Assembly: GCA_012270065.1 (NCBI GenBank)
Contig: JAAXJB010000008.1
Coordinates: 54,710-118,709 of the forward strand
DNA from: Rubripirellula sp.
GTDB taxonomy: Bacteria > Planctomycetota > Planctomycetia > Pirellulales > Pirellulaceae
Direction of reading: 5' to 3'
DNA: 64,000 bases
Part shown: positions 34,604-45,500 of the stretch, piece after piece
Layout: each line of letters opens with the position of its first letter
How positions within the stretch are numbered: the stretch's first letter is position 1
Notes under the pieces: model-generated
What the model was told of the DNA's origin: nothing
Seen by the model: the letters and a program-made list of their open reading frames with translations, nothing else
The model's database searches: none
Program-made: the position numbers and the translations under genes

Positions 34604-37102
34604 ATGAACCGCGTCGCCTCAGCACGCTCCAGAAGCACCTTCCTGTTGGTCGTTGTTGCGCTGCTGGCAGTCAGTATCTGGACTGCTTTACGGCGCGTTC
34701 CTCAAAAGGCAACAGCCATGCCCGTTGAGCTGGATACGAGTGGGCAAGTTCTCCGACATGCCCGGGAGTGGTTATCCCGGGAGACGTTGAGTGATGACAG
34801 TCAGCAGTTGGCGGATGTGCTGAATCAGATTGTGACAGCACAGCCGAACCTGATTGCGATCCGTATTATCCAGTACGCTGAATCAGGAGATCCTTCCCCA
34901 GGAAAAACGAACAAAGAGCATCAATTGATCGCTGCTCCAGATGATGCGGCGTGGGAAGAAGCACGCGAAACGGATCATCAAGTTGACTCAAGGCTCGTCT
35001 TGAGTGATTCAAGACCGATAGGACGCGTCGATTTCTATTACCGAGGCAAAAGCCTTCTTCTGCCCCGTCGGGGTCTGCGGACAGCGTCGGAATATGACCT
35101 GAACGTCTGGCCTCTCTTGCTGGTGCTGACCATCAGTGTGCTGTTTTGTATCGCCCAGTGGGGAAGAAGCCTCAAGAAAATGCAGGCAACTCAGGATATC
35201 CCAAAGCGGGTTCGTCATTCGATCGACATGCTTTCTGAGGGGCTGCTTGTCATGGACAAGAATGAAAAAATCATTTTGACAAATCTCGCATTCCAGAAAA
35301 TGACCGGTTTGCGACCCGACCAACTGATTGGAAAAACAGTCAGTTCGCTTGCCTGGGACTGCAGTGAAACAACTCGCAGGTCCGACCTTCCATGGATACG
35401 TGCGAGAGATGAGTCGCATGTGCAAATCGAACAGTTGATGCGATTCCAGAAGCCCGATGGATCCTATCGCTTCTTTTCCATCAATTCATCCCCAGTCGAA
35501 TCGCCCGACGACGAACTGAGGGACGTGTTGAGCACATTTCGCGATGTGACCGACAGTGAGCAACATCGTGCCCAAACCGAACATATGCTCGCGATGTTGA
35601 AAAGCAGTCGTGATGAAGTCCGCCTGAAAAACCGTGAATTGCAGATACTGGCAACACAGGATGCGATGACTGGTTGTTTGAATCGTCGAGCGTTTTTCGA
35701 ACAGCTGGAAGTCCTGTGGGATGATGTGGTTGCGAATGGGGGAGCACTGGCATGTCTCATGTTTGACTGTGATCATTTCAAGAATGTAAACGATCAATAC
35801 GGGCATCAGACTGGAGACGATGTTCTGATCAATGTTGCAAACATTCTTGTGAATGTTTTCACAGAGCCCGCATTGGTGTGCCGCTATGGTGGCGAAGAGT
35901 TCTGCGTCGTTGTCAATGATCATTGGATCGGGTCTGTGGTTGAACAGGCGAATGCGGTACGTGAAAAAGTCAGGGAGCTGAAGCTTGAGGAACACCCAGA
36001 GCTTTCACTCAGTGTCAGCATAGGGATCTCGGAGTTGGCAGCGGGTGCCACTTCCCATCAGGAGTTGATCAGTCAGGCAGATGAATGTCTCTACGGAGCC
36101 AAACGTGGTGGTAGGGACACAGTGGTGTTGTTTTCTGACTTGATTGCCAGTGATGACGGGGATCTTGATTTGGCCGATCAGGGAGTGAATGTGGCTTACC
36201 AAGAGCACGAACAGCAAGTCATTTCTTCGGAAGTGGTGAAGGCATTGGTCAGTGCCCTTGCTTACCGTGATTACGAGACTGCCGATCATTCCAGAAGAGT
36301 TGCTGACCTGTGCATTCAGCTGTCTGATGGTCTCCTGAGCGGGCAGGATATCCATCTACTTGAGGTAGCAGCACTTCTGCATGATATCGGAAAGATAGGA
36401 ATCCCGGATGACATTCTGTTGAAGCCAGACAAGTTGTCAGATGAAGAATGGGCATCGATGCTGCAGTATGAACGGATTGGGTTGGAGCTGATTTCCAACA
36501 CCTTCAGTTGTGATGAACTGTTTGAAATTCTTCGTTCTTATCGAGCTGACTACCGACCCCGTCAACTGGATTCTGGTCTTCCAGTAGGCACAGATATTCC
36601 CCTCGCTGCACGATTGCTTAAATTGGCCGATGCATACGATGCAATGACTACGGAACAACGTTACTGTCCTGCCAGATCAGTAGACGAGGCGATTCAGGAA
36701 TTGCAAGCTTGTTCCGGTGAGCAGTTCGACCCTGTTCTGGTCGAACATCTTGTTCATTTTCTTACGGTTCAAGACAGAAATGGAAATGATGATGCTTCAC
36801 TTCCAGCGGAACTTCCGTCCAAAGCAATCGGCATTCAGGTAGAAAAAATCGCGGATGCGATTGATGCGCGGGATGTTGACGAGGTCCGGGAGCTTGCTGC
36901 CAGTTTGGCACACACGGCAAGACAGCACGACAGCGAAGAGATCGCCTTTGTTGCGGACAGGCTTCGAGCCGAGGTCAGGCAGGAGCAATTTGAGTGGGTC
37001 GATTTACTGCGGGATACTGAGTCGCTTTTGAATCTGTGTCGAGCAGATCAGATCGAAACCATTTCAGAGCCAAAAAACTACATGGGCAAAGATGAATCCT
37101 GA
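34604..37102 (+). CDS. Membrane PAS-GGDEF-(degenerate HD-GYP)-HPt-like signalling protein
   Basis: About 832 residues from ATG 34604 (the frame opens at 34490, but the N-terminal helix starts here). Two transmembrane helices (about 13-30 and 168-185) flank a periplasmic sensor of about 130 residues. A PAS domain (about 205-320) is followed by a GGDEF domain with an intact GGEEF (429-433), without the RxxD inhibitory site. An HD-GYP-type domain keeps HDIGK (593-597) and ADAYDAMT but has lost the HHE and GYP motifs. The last 80 residues resemble an HPt domain, with His770 in LAHTARQ. Predicted diguanylate cyclase with a probably inactive or altered phosphodiesterase half. Confidence 0.88.
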   Translation: MNRVASARSRSTFLLVVVALLAVSIWTALRRVPQKATAMPVELDTSGQVLRHAREWLSRETLSDDSQQLADVLNQIVTAQPNLIAIRIIQYAESGDPSPGKTNKEHQLIAAPDDAAWEEARETDHQVDSRLVLSDSRPIGRVDFYYRGKSLLLPRRGLRTASEYDLNVWPLLLVLTISVLFCIAQWGRSLKKMQATQDIPKRVRHSIDMLSEGLLVMDKNEKIILTNLAFQKMTGLRPDQLIGKTVSSLAWDCSETTRRSDLPWIRARDESHVQIEQLMRFQKPDGSYRFFSINSSPVESPDDELRDVLSTFRDVTDSEQHRAQTEHMLAMLKSSRDEVRLKNRELQILATQDAMTGCLNRRAFFEQLEVLWDDVVANGGALACLMFDCDHFKNVNDQYGHQTGDDVLINVANILVNVFTEPALVCRYGGEEFCVVVNDHWIGSVVEQANAVREKVRELKLEEHPELSLSVSIGISELAAGATSHQELISQADECLYGAKRGGRDTVVLFSDLIASDDGDLDLADQGVNVAYQEHEQQVISSEVVKALVSALAYRDYETADHSRRVADLCIQLSDGLLSGQDIHLLEVAALLHDIGKIGIPDDILLKPDKLSDEEWASMLQYERIGLELISNTFSCDELFEILRSYRADYRPRQLDSGLPVGTDIPLAARLLKLADAYDAMTTEQRYCPARSVDEAIQELQACSGEQFDPVLVEHLVHFLTVQDRNGNDDASLPAELPSKAIGIQVEKIADAIDARDVDEVRELAASLAHTARQHDSEEIAFVADRLRAEVRQEQFEWVDLLRDTESLLNLCRADQIETISEPKNYMGKDES

Positions 37103-37360
37103 ATCCCACCACCGGAGATTTGGCCATTCGGTAGTACGTGTTGAACGCCGGTTCTGACTAGCCATCGGGGCTTGGCACAGTTCCGCAGTATCATTGGAAT
37201 GCATGACAGAATCCTGTGCGTCAGGTGTTGGTTTGTTCTGATCAGGAAGTTCCGGGCTGAGCGCGCTGGCAGTTCTTGGCAGCGTTCAATGACCCGGATG
37301 CGAAATTCCTGTTTTAACTTCTTCAACATCAATCAGGATGGAAGTTCAGATTTCCTGCTC

Positions 37361-37858
37361 TTATTTGTTGAAGTGATTCTGCTGAAATCGCTGCAACGAT
37401 GCGTCGAACAGGCTCTGGTTCAGTCCTTGTGTGACATGAACGCAGGCGACTCCAAGTGAACTTACCTCAGATATGTTACGCGATTCATCATCAAAAAAAA
37501 GCATTTGACTGAACTCAAATGTGCTTGCTTTTTTGAGTGAGGAGAAGTGCAGTACTTTGCTTGAGGGATAGATTTCCGAGAATGCAAAATATGAGGTGAT
37601 TCCCAATGAATCGATCAGTGAAAGGGCCCACGCGGGTTGTTCAGTGCGTGATGCCAGCGCCATTTCGCAATCAAGTGCTTTGCATTGTTCCAGAATCTGT
37701 TTGACATCAGGATAGAGGGTAACGGGTCGTTTTGTTGAGTCCATGACCACTCCGGATTCCATCCCAAAAGGAGGCGAGAGACAGTCACACCAAGTTCCGT
37801 CACAGTCCCATAATGTGAAATCGAGATCGAACACGATCAGTTTTGGTAACATTTTCAA
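37361..37858 (-). CDS. Magnesium-dependent phosphatase-1-like HAD protein
   Basis: 165 residues. HAD motif I is FDLDFTLW (nucleophile Asp and acid Asp), followed by a short loop. Motif II is ALASRTE, and motif IV is MLFFDDE. The length, the FDLDFTLWDCD start and the lack of a large cap match the MDP-1 (acid phosphatase PF12689-like) group, best known from eukaryotes. Proposed roles for that family are protein-tyrosine or sugar-phosphate dephosphorylation and glycation repair. It converges with the signalling gene and has its own promoter region upstream. Confidence 0.85.
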   Translation of the reverse strand: MKMLPKLIVFDLDFTLWDCDGTWCDCLSPPFGMESGVVMDSTKRPVTLYPDVKQILEQCKALDCEMALASRTEQPAWALSLIDSLGITSYFAFSEIYPSSKVLHFSSLKKASTFEFSQMLFFDDESRNISEVSSLGVACVHVTQGLNQSLFDASLQRFQQNHFNK

Positions 37859-38098
37859 CCCTGAGGTGCCAGAGAATCCGGGGGAAGCTTCTCCCTGTCT
37901 TTGTTGTTACTATACAGAGGCCGCCAGACCATTTGTTTTGGCGTACGTGACACTCTTGATGGTGTTCTCCATCCTGTTCAAGGGGACAGGATTTGGCCAT
38001 TGATTTCGCTGGAACGGATGGTGCTCAAAGTTCCGGCGTGACGGCACACATTGACCCGTTCGCTGAAAATCACTCACTCAATCAGACGGATTCTGGTG

Positions 38099-39529
38099 AT
38101 GAAAATTATTCTGCTGTCAGCATGCCTTACTTGTTGTCTGTTTGGAAACTGGTCTGAGGCAGCCGACTATTCGATTGTGGTTTCGAAGGACACAAAAAAC
38201 CAGCCTGAGTGGCAACTGGTTCTTGATGCATTGATGGAACGACATGACGGTGCCGTTGTTGTTGTGTGGGAAAATGATGTCACTGAAACGCTCGCTGCCT
38301 TGAGTGAACTGCATCCTCGCTACACATGTTTTCTTGCGCGTCCCGAGGAAGCAGGCAGAAGTTTCGTTGCGGCAGTCCATCAATTGACCAGAAAATACGA
38401 CACCGACCCGTATGCAGATACTTTGTGGGGCATCCTGACCGGCTATGACGCTGCTAATGCCCTGGCGATCGCTGAGACGGAAAAGCCGTTGCAAGTCAAA
38501 AAAGTTGCCTCAGGCACCGAGTTGGCCCTTGAGTTGTGTGAGGAGGGCATTTGGTATGACGAGCTGGTAAAGAATAAAAAAGTCATCAAAGAGTCAGGTG
38601 GTGTACCGACGGAGCAAAGTGGACCGTCTGACACTACTCGGGCATTGGCTGACACATTGACTGACGGGGCAGCTGATCTCTTCGTGACATCCGGTCATGC
38701 AACCGAACGGGACTGGCAGATCGGATACACCTACCGTAATGGGACTTTCCGTTCAAAAAAGGGGAGGATGTTCGGTTTTCCATTGCAGGGTGAGTCATTT
38801 GAGATTGCTTCATCCAAGCCTCGAGTCTATCTGGCAATTGGCAATTGTCTGATGGGGCACATTGATGGGCCTGACGCGATGGCACTTGCTTGGATGAATG
38901 GTGTTGGAGTGCGCCAAATGGTGGCTTACACCGTTGTCACATGGTACGGCTATGGTGGCTGGGGAGTCCTTGATTACTTTACCGAGCAGCCCGGGCGTTA
39001 TACGCTCTCGGAGGCTTTTCATGCGAATCACCATGCTCTGATTCATCGCCTCGATCAATACTTTGGTCAAGTAGCTGGGGCCGCTTTTGAGCCGGGTTCG
39101 CGGAGTTTGCCTGCGGTGGAACCGAATGCAAAAGGCAGGCAACTTGGTTTGTCGGCTCAAGACTGCCGAGGCTTGCTTTGGGACCGCGATACGGTTGCCT
39201 TTTATGGTGATCCCGCCTGGGAAGCGCGTCTGCCCACGCGTCCCAAGGCCTATGGGCAGAAACTGGACGTCAAGGGTGATGTGTATACGCTTACAATCAC
39301 ACCTCAACTGGATAGCAGATCTTTCAAGCCGGTCAATACGAATGGCGCCCAGCGGGGATGGCGGCCAATCGTCCACATGCTTGATCATCGCATTGAAAAC
39401 GCTTCCATGATTCAGGGTGATGATCTTGAGGCTGTCATTGCTGACGACTTCATTCTTGTTCCCAATCCGCGCGTTGTTGACCGGGATCGTGAATACATCA
39501 TCCAATTCAAAGCTGACCGGATCGAGTGA
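38099..39529 (+). CDS. Secreted caspase/gingipain-like (clan CD) protein candidate
   Basis: About 476 residues from ATG 38099, which gives a signal peptide (MKIILLSACLTCCLFGNWSEA); the frame starts at 38051. The fold is alpha/beta with a His in TSGHATERDW (His200) and a Cys in AIGNCLMGHID (Cys250) after strand VYLA, the order and spacing of a clan CD His-Cys dyad, as in C25 gingipains. The gingipain-like GNC-x-x-G element is present. No C-terminal sorting domain is recognised, but a beta-rich tail follows the catalytic region. Function is unknown; a secreted cysteine protease is the best guess. It converges with the giant membrane-protein gene, with only 55 bp between their 3' ends. Confidence 0.7.
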   Translation: MKIILLSACLTCCLFGNWSEAADYSIVVSKDTKNQPEWQLVLDALMERHDGAVVVVWENDVTETLAALSELHPRYTCFLARPEEAGRSFVAAVHQLTRKYDTDPYADTLWGILTGYDAANALAIAETEKPLQVKKVASGTELALELCEEGIWYDELVKNKKVIKESGGVPTEQSGPSDTTRALADTLTDGAADLFVTSGHATERDWQIGYTYRNGTFRSKKGRMFGFPLQGESFEIASSKPRVYLAIGNCLMGHIDGPDAMALAWMNGVGVRQMVAYTVVTWYGYGGWGVLDYFTEQPGRYTLSEAFHANHHALIHRLDQYFGQVAGAAFEPGSRSLPAVEPNAKGRQLGLSAQDCRGLLWDRDTVAFYGDPAWEARLPTRPKAYGQKLDVKGDVYTLTITPQLDSRSFKPVNTNGAQRGWRPIVHMLDHRIENASMIQGDDLEAVIADDFILVPNPRVVDRDREYIIQFKADRIE

Positions 39530-39584
39530 TTCGTCCAGTCGCTGGAAGGATGTCACATGCGTGGAATGCCAAAGCAGCTTTGAA

Positions 39585-42500
39585 TCATTGTTCCCACTGG
39601 GAAAGCTGTTTGGAATACGCCTGCAATTGAGGCTTGAATTTTTCCAACGTCATCAAGCCAGCCAGCAGCAGAAGACCCATGCTGATACCGAATACCCACC
39701 ATGGCCATGTCGACTCAAAGGCCCGATGAGCATGCCACACCATGCTTGTCACACCCATGAAAACAAATGTAGCGCCCAGATACAGGAATGGCCGGATTCG
39801 GAGTGCCACTCCCAACAGCATCCCTGCGAGAGCCAGAAGGATCAGGACCACTGGGCCCGCCAGCGTTGTTCCCATCTGTTGAAGAAGCATGTCTGCTGAA
39901 CTGCTGATGTAGATCAACAGCGTCGAAGCATAGCGAATGCCGGAAACCAGTTGTGGGTCAAGTCGGTGCCGATAAAAATGCGTCATGACAAGAACGCAAG
40001 CGGCTGGTGGAATCAGCCATAACTGAGGATGCATCATGAATCCCCATCCTGGTGCTTGCACCAGCAGGAACCACCATGCCACATTACCAAGAATGACACC
40101 CATGACTCGTGGCATGGTCGCCTTCCACATCGTTCCCACGACAAGGTAGTAGATCGCAAGTACAACAAGCAGGATCTCGAAATCCATCTCGATGAGATTC
40201 CGAAGAACAGAATCAGCTTGATTGGATACGCTGAGCCACAAGCCCAGCAAAGGAATCAGCGGTAAGTACAGTGCGGTTTTGCGGATGGTGTCGGACATCA
40301 CCTTGTCCCCGCGGCGACGCGCGAATTCGGTGATTCCAACACTGATGAATGAAAGTCCCATGACCAGATAGGGCCAGTGATCCCGTAGACCCAGCAGGGC
40401 CCATTCGGGCTTGCAGAGGAATACGTGCAGCCACGTCAGGAAGCCGAGTAATTGTGTAGCAATTAGCAGGTAAGCACGCTGTGGATCTGTGATTGGAATT
40501 GTCAAACGCCAACGGCTTCCGGGCCCGGTCGCCAATGCGGCTAATCCACACATCAGGCTGGATGCGGCCAGCGTGCTGGCCACTCCGATCACAAGTATCA
40601 GGGGTAAGGCTGCCAGGCCGGACTTATCACGAAGAGTGAATTCCAGCGCGAGCATCACAAAAATGGAAATGCCACAGGCGACTCCTGACGTGATTGCACC
40701 TTTCAAGAGCGCATCCTGCCAGCGTTCCCGTATGACGGGCCCCAGAACTTTGGGAAGGATGATCAAAAGAGTGGGCATCATGATGAAAGAAGCAACGATC
40801 CAACGCATGCTGATCGTCAGAAGCAGGTACTCCGTGTCCAACGAGGTCGCAGTGGCCCACATCGCGATGGCTACCAGGCCGAGCGTCACAGCGACGTATC
40901 GTAGTTTTGCGATGGAAGCCTGGTCCGAGATTTCAGCGAATGCCCACGCAACGATGGCGACACTCACGATTGCGATCTGAACTTGAGGAAGGGGTAGACG
41001 CCCCAGCACCATCGCAATTGGACTGGCGACACTCACAACAGCAAGCAGGGCCAGGATCAACTTGCTTGCTGTGACCAGACGCTGGAAGTGTGACTCGGGG
41101 GAACTTGAGGTCATCCTCGCTGTGAGTTTTGCAAGACTGCCAAGCAAAGATGTGCTAGCGGCAAAGAAGATCGTGCAACCGGTCAGTGCAGCCGTATATT
41201 GATCGACTTGAGCCCCCCCCAGTGTTTTGGTGAGTGCAACCACGAAAAGTGAAAATGATGTGCCGAGCATTGCAAGTGAAATGAACCAGTCCATGCTCGT
41301 TCGTGCGCGGATGACGACTGAACCAGCCGCAAGTGTGTAGCAAGTGGATCGGAGCCATAGCATTGGATCGTCAAGGAAATACGAATCGGCAGCAAGAGAC
41401 AAGCTGAATGCGAGGTCAACCAGAGCAGTGACACAGAGGAAAAGTCCGAATTCCAGTAAAGGCAGATGCTGCAACCGTTCGGTTTCAAACCGACGTGTGG
41501 CTTTTTCCCTGTCAACGTAACGCCATATCAGAACCCAAGCTGTGATCCAGAGTGTTATGTATGTGATTTGCAGACCGAAAACTTGCCATGAAAGTGCTAC
41601 TCCGGAAAGTCCGACGAACCAGCCAAGTATTCGTGATGCTATTGGAGGTACGTCCAGAACTCGCTTGCCTGCAGACATGAGTGTGATTTGTGTGCCAACG
41701 ATCACTGTCGTGAGCAGACTCAGGTAGGGCAGAATGTCAGACCTGTTTTGGTAATAGATGGCCGCAATCAGTGCGGCCAGGGCGACTGCTGCCAGGTGAT
41801 AGAAGTCAATCACGCGTTGTCGATTACCCGGCAGGAGGCTGGACATGACTGCGGCAAGAGTCCATAGGATCATCACGATCTCGACCGATTGCATGGTGCC
41901 GGGGGAGACCATCGTGAAATACGATTGTTGCAGGATCCAGGTGATCTGTCCGGCAAGGAGCGACCATGCACAAGGAAGAGAGACGTACCAGTTCGAAGCA
42001 GTTTCTCCAGTAAAAATATGTCTCGCTCGACTGGAAACCATGGCTGCGGCAGCGACGAGGGACAGCATCGCACCTGTAGGGCTCAAGAAACTTTCAAACA
42101 CTGGTAAACCCAGTATCACATTGAGGCTGGCACCGATCGACGTGATGACTCCTACAGTGACCAACAAACCAAGGATGACCTGAAGCTGGTGAGTGTGGCC
42201 ATTGCCAGATGGAATCGTACTTTGAACTGGGAGAACACGGCTTGCTATTGCTAACCACACAAAGGTCAGCAGGCATGCAATGTACAGTTTGCTCATCAAT
42301 GGCAAATCGAAAAACGGAGTCGTGAGGACCGTACCAGCAGCAGCGAAAAAGAAGGCTGATAACACCAGACTCCAGGCACTGCTTTGCCTTTTCGTTTCCC
42401 ATAGGGCGAGCATGGAAACGATGAACCACCATGCGGTGATGCTCGTCGCTGCGGCGAAATCCGCTAGTCCAGTCTGCTTGATTGGCAGGTAGACACCCGA

Positions 42501-45500
42501 GTAGAGAAGCGACATTGATCCAGTGAAAAGAATGACGCACTGGGTGGCATTGCATGTTTTCAGAACATTCGACGTTCCACTGTCGGCATTCATGGAACGA
42601 AGAACCGGTTTTGCGGCAAAGTAAAGAACTGTTGCGAGACTCACAGAAGTGATCAGGATGATTTTGGGATCCGTGATCATCCATGCTGATATTTGGCACG
42701 AAAACCAGAGAGTAAAAAACACACCTAGCAGTCCGCTCAGCGGATAGCTGATTTCCCTTTGGGTTTTTTGCCTGGTCAGAAGTATCAGAAAGGCTCCAGC
42801 GGTAACCCAGGCCGTTGCCGACACGAGCCACGAAATTTCGTAATCAAGGACGGCTTGGGAAACGGTGGCTTGGTTGATATTGCAGAAAAAGTAAATGGTT
42901 GCAGCTGTATTGAGGGCTACTGCAGCAATTCCAAACCACGTGTCTGGCATTTCAAAGGGATGTATCTTTTGCCCGAATAAACCGGACAATCTCGATACGA
43001 TTGAAGTATTCTGGTCGGGTTTGTTCTGCTGTTCTTCCGGTTTTCCCCCGGTAACATTCCGCTTCACAAAGAAAGTTGCTGCTTCGCGAAGCAGGTACCA
43101 GGAAATAGCAAGAACACCCAACGCGACTGCCCAGCCCCATGCAGCTTGACCGGAGAGCCACGAGGCTTGTGTCCACAGATTTGCTTCGAAGTATTCGAGT
43201 GTCAGCGCGACTGTCAGCAGAAAAGTTGGAATTTGTGCAAGCTTGAAAAGATTCAGATCAATCAGCAGGCCTGCAAGCCAAACCACGATGATGGTAGCGG
43301 TCAGGAATGTCAGGCAGCACAACTCAAAGCGTTCTCTGGCGGTGACAACTGTCAGTAAGACAGCGATACCGATGATGACGAGACTTGCGATGGCAAGTTG
43401 CTTCTGTACCGTTTTGCCGTTTGCTTCACTACTTCTTCTCTGCCGTGTTGCAAGCCTGCAAGCGAGTTCGCTCAGGAAGGTCAGCGAACAGGAAACACTG
43501 AGAGCCAGATAGATGCAGTCCACGGCTGTTTCCTGACTCAGCGATGGCGCCACGTGGAAAATGGAGTTGAACGAAAAGGCTGATGCAATCACCGTGAAAT
43601 ACGAAGCCCGATCGTCACGAAGTGAAATCAGGAATATTGCTACCAGTGCGGTGAAGAGCGTGATCGTGACGATCCAGATGGGAACGATTCCCATGTCAGG
43701 TTCGGGTGCAAGTGACAGCCCCGTTGTGATCAGCAATGTCGCCGAAAACCAGCCAATCCCGGCATACTTCAGCCATTGTTTTGATGCCTTCGATTTCACT
43801 GCATGCCAGAGGATGCTGCTGATCAGACACATCAGCAAGGATGCCAACATTGCCTCGCCGTTCAGAAAACGCATCAGCAGGCTCTTGGCTTGCCACACCT
43901 GGCTACCCATCCAATTCTGCGCAGTGCAGATCGCGACAAAACCAACGGGGAGAGTCGCCAGGGCAAGCCACGTTGGCTGTTGTAAAATGTAATGGCCAGC
44001 CACCAGGCTGGTGGCTATCAGAACCGCCCATGTCCATAACCAAATCGGTGATGACATGGCGGGCGCAACAACGACGAGTGTGATCGCTGACAATAAAACA
44101 CAACAGACAGCGGCGATCATCGAAACCACGCTGTTACGCGCGCGTTCCCGCAAAAAGTTGGCGATTCCTGCCAGTGCAATGCATGCAGGAATGCATGCCA
44201 TTGCAAGAGGCATCAGGGCTGACGAACCGATGCTACGGAGATGATAGCCAATGAACAGAGTGGCAATTGCCAGCGAATAAAAGCTGAAGCCCATCACCAG
44301 TAAATGGTGACGAGCGGCTGCAGAGCCCAGAGTTCTGATTCGCCGTCGGTTCAGCCTGCCGATCATGATACTGGCTAGTACGACCGAAAAACTGCCAATG
44401 CTGATGACCCACCCAGCCTGTTCTTCAAAAGTTCGAATGGCCGTCGGAGATAACACCAGAGCCAGAAGGGGACCTGCGACTGCAAGGAAAATCGGCCAAA
44501 CATGCGTTCGACTGGTCAGTGCGCTGCCGCCTTTGTAAAGGAACAAGGAGTAAACAAGGGCTGCCAGCCCAATGGTTCCCAATGTGATTGGGTCAGTCAG
44601 GTTGATTGCACTGGCAGTATCAATCCCCGATGCGGCAATTCCCGCCAGAACGCTCAATGGGATCAGCAGAGTTGCGATGACCAGAACCGCCCGACTTGTG
44701 TGGCGAAGCCGCCATCGCGAAAGTGTGTAAAGACCAACACCGTAAATGGCGGCGTTGGCGGCCAGAAAAATGAGTGTCGGTATCGCACGGTGAGTTTGAA
44801 CCAGAGGTCCCCATAAACTGATGACCAGTCCGATGGAACAAACCACGATCATGGTTCCGGCAATCAGTTCGCCCCAACGGATGTTGTGGGCCATCAGAAA
44901 TGATTGAATGATCTCAGCAAGAGAGACAGATGGACGTGGACTTGGTGCCTTTGTGTCCGGAACACTATCACTGTTGCTGGAGGCGTGGTAATCAGGAGCT
45001 TCCTCATCGATTCCGTGGCGTAGAGCTTGCTTCGCATCAGACAGGCGAGGGCTGGATTGTGGCGGAGTCTCGGGGTGGTGTAACGAGTGGGCTACAGGTG
45101 CTGCGATGGGTGGTTCAGCTTCGTTCTCTTGAATAAGATCCGCCACGATAATCGCGGATTGAGGTGTTTCGGCGGCACGACTGCGGTCCTGCGAATCGCC
45201 ATCCGTAAAATTGGTGTGTGAGTGGTTGCTTTGAGTCGTTGCAACGTGGGTCGGATTCGGGTTTGGAGCGGATTCCTTGAGTGACGTCTGTTCACGAGAT
45301 CCGAGAGATTCCTGCTGGTTGATCGCGTAGACGACCCTCTCCATGGTCTCACTGTTAATCCGACCCTTGCCATGCAAATCCCTGAGGACTTTTTTGGCAA
45401 TGACAGTGTGTTTCTGGGCAACAGTATTTTCGGACGAGTCAGCCGAACCGGTGAGCAGGCTACCCAGTTTTGCGATCACCAGCCAACTGGCATGACCAAC

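Noticed and set aside
37103-37360. Possible terminator between converging genes
   Set aside because: No stem with adequate pairing and a T-run was found in this gap.
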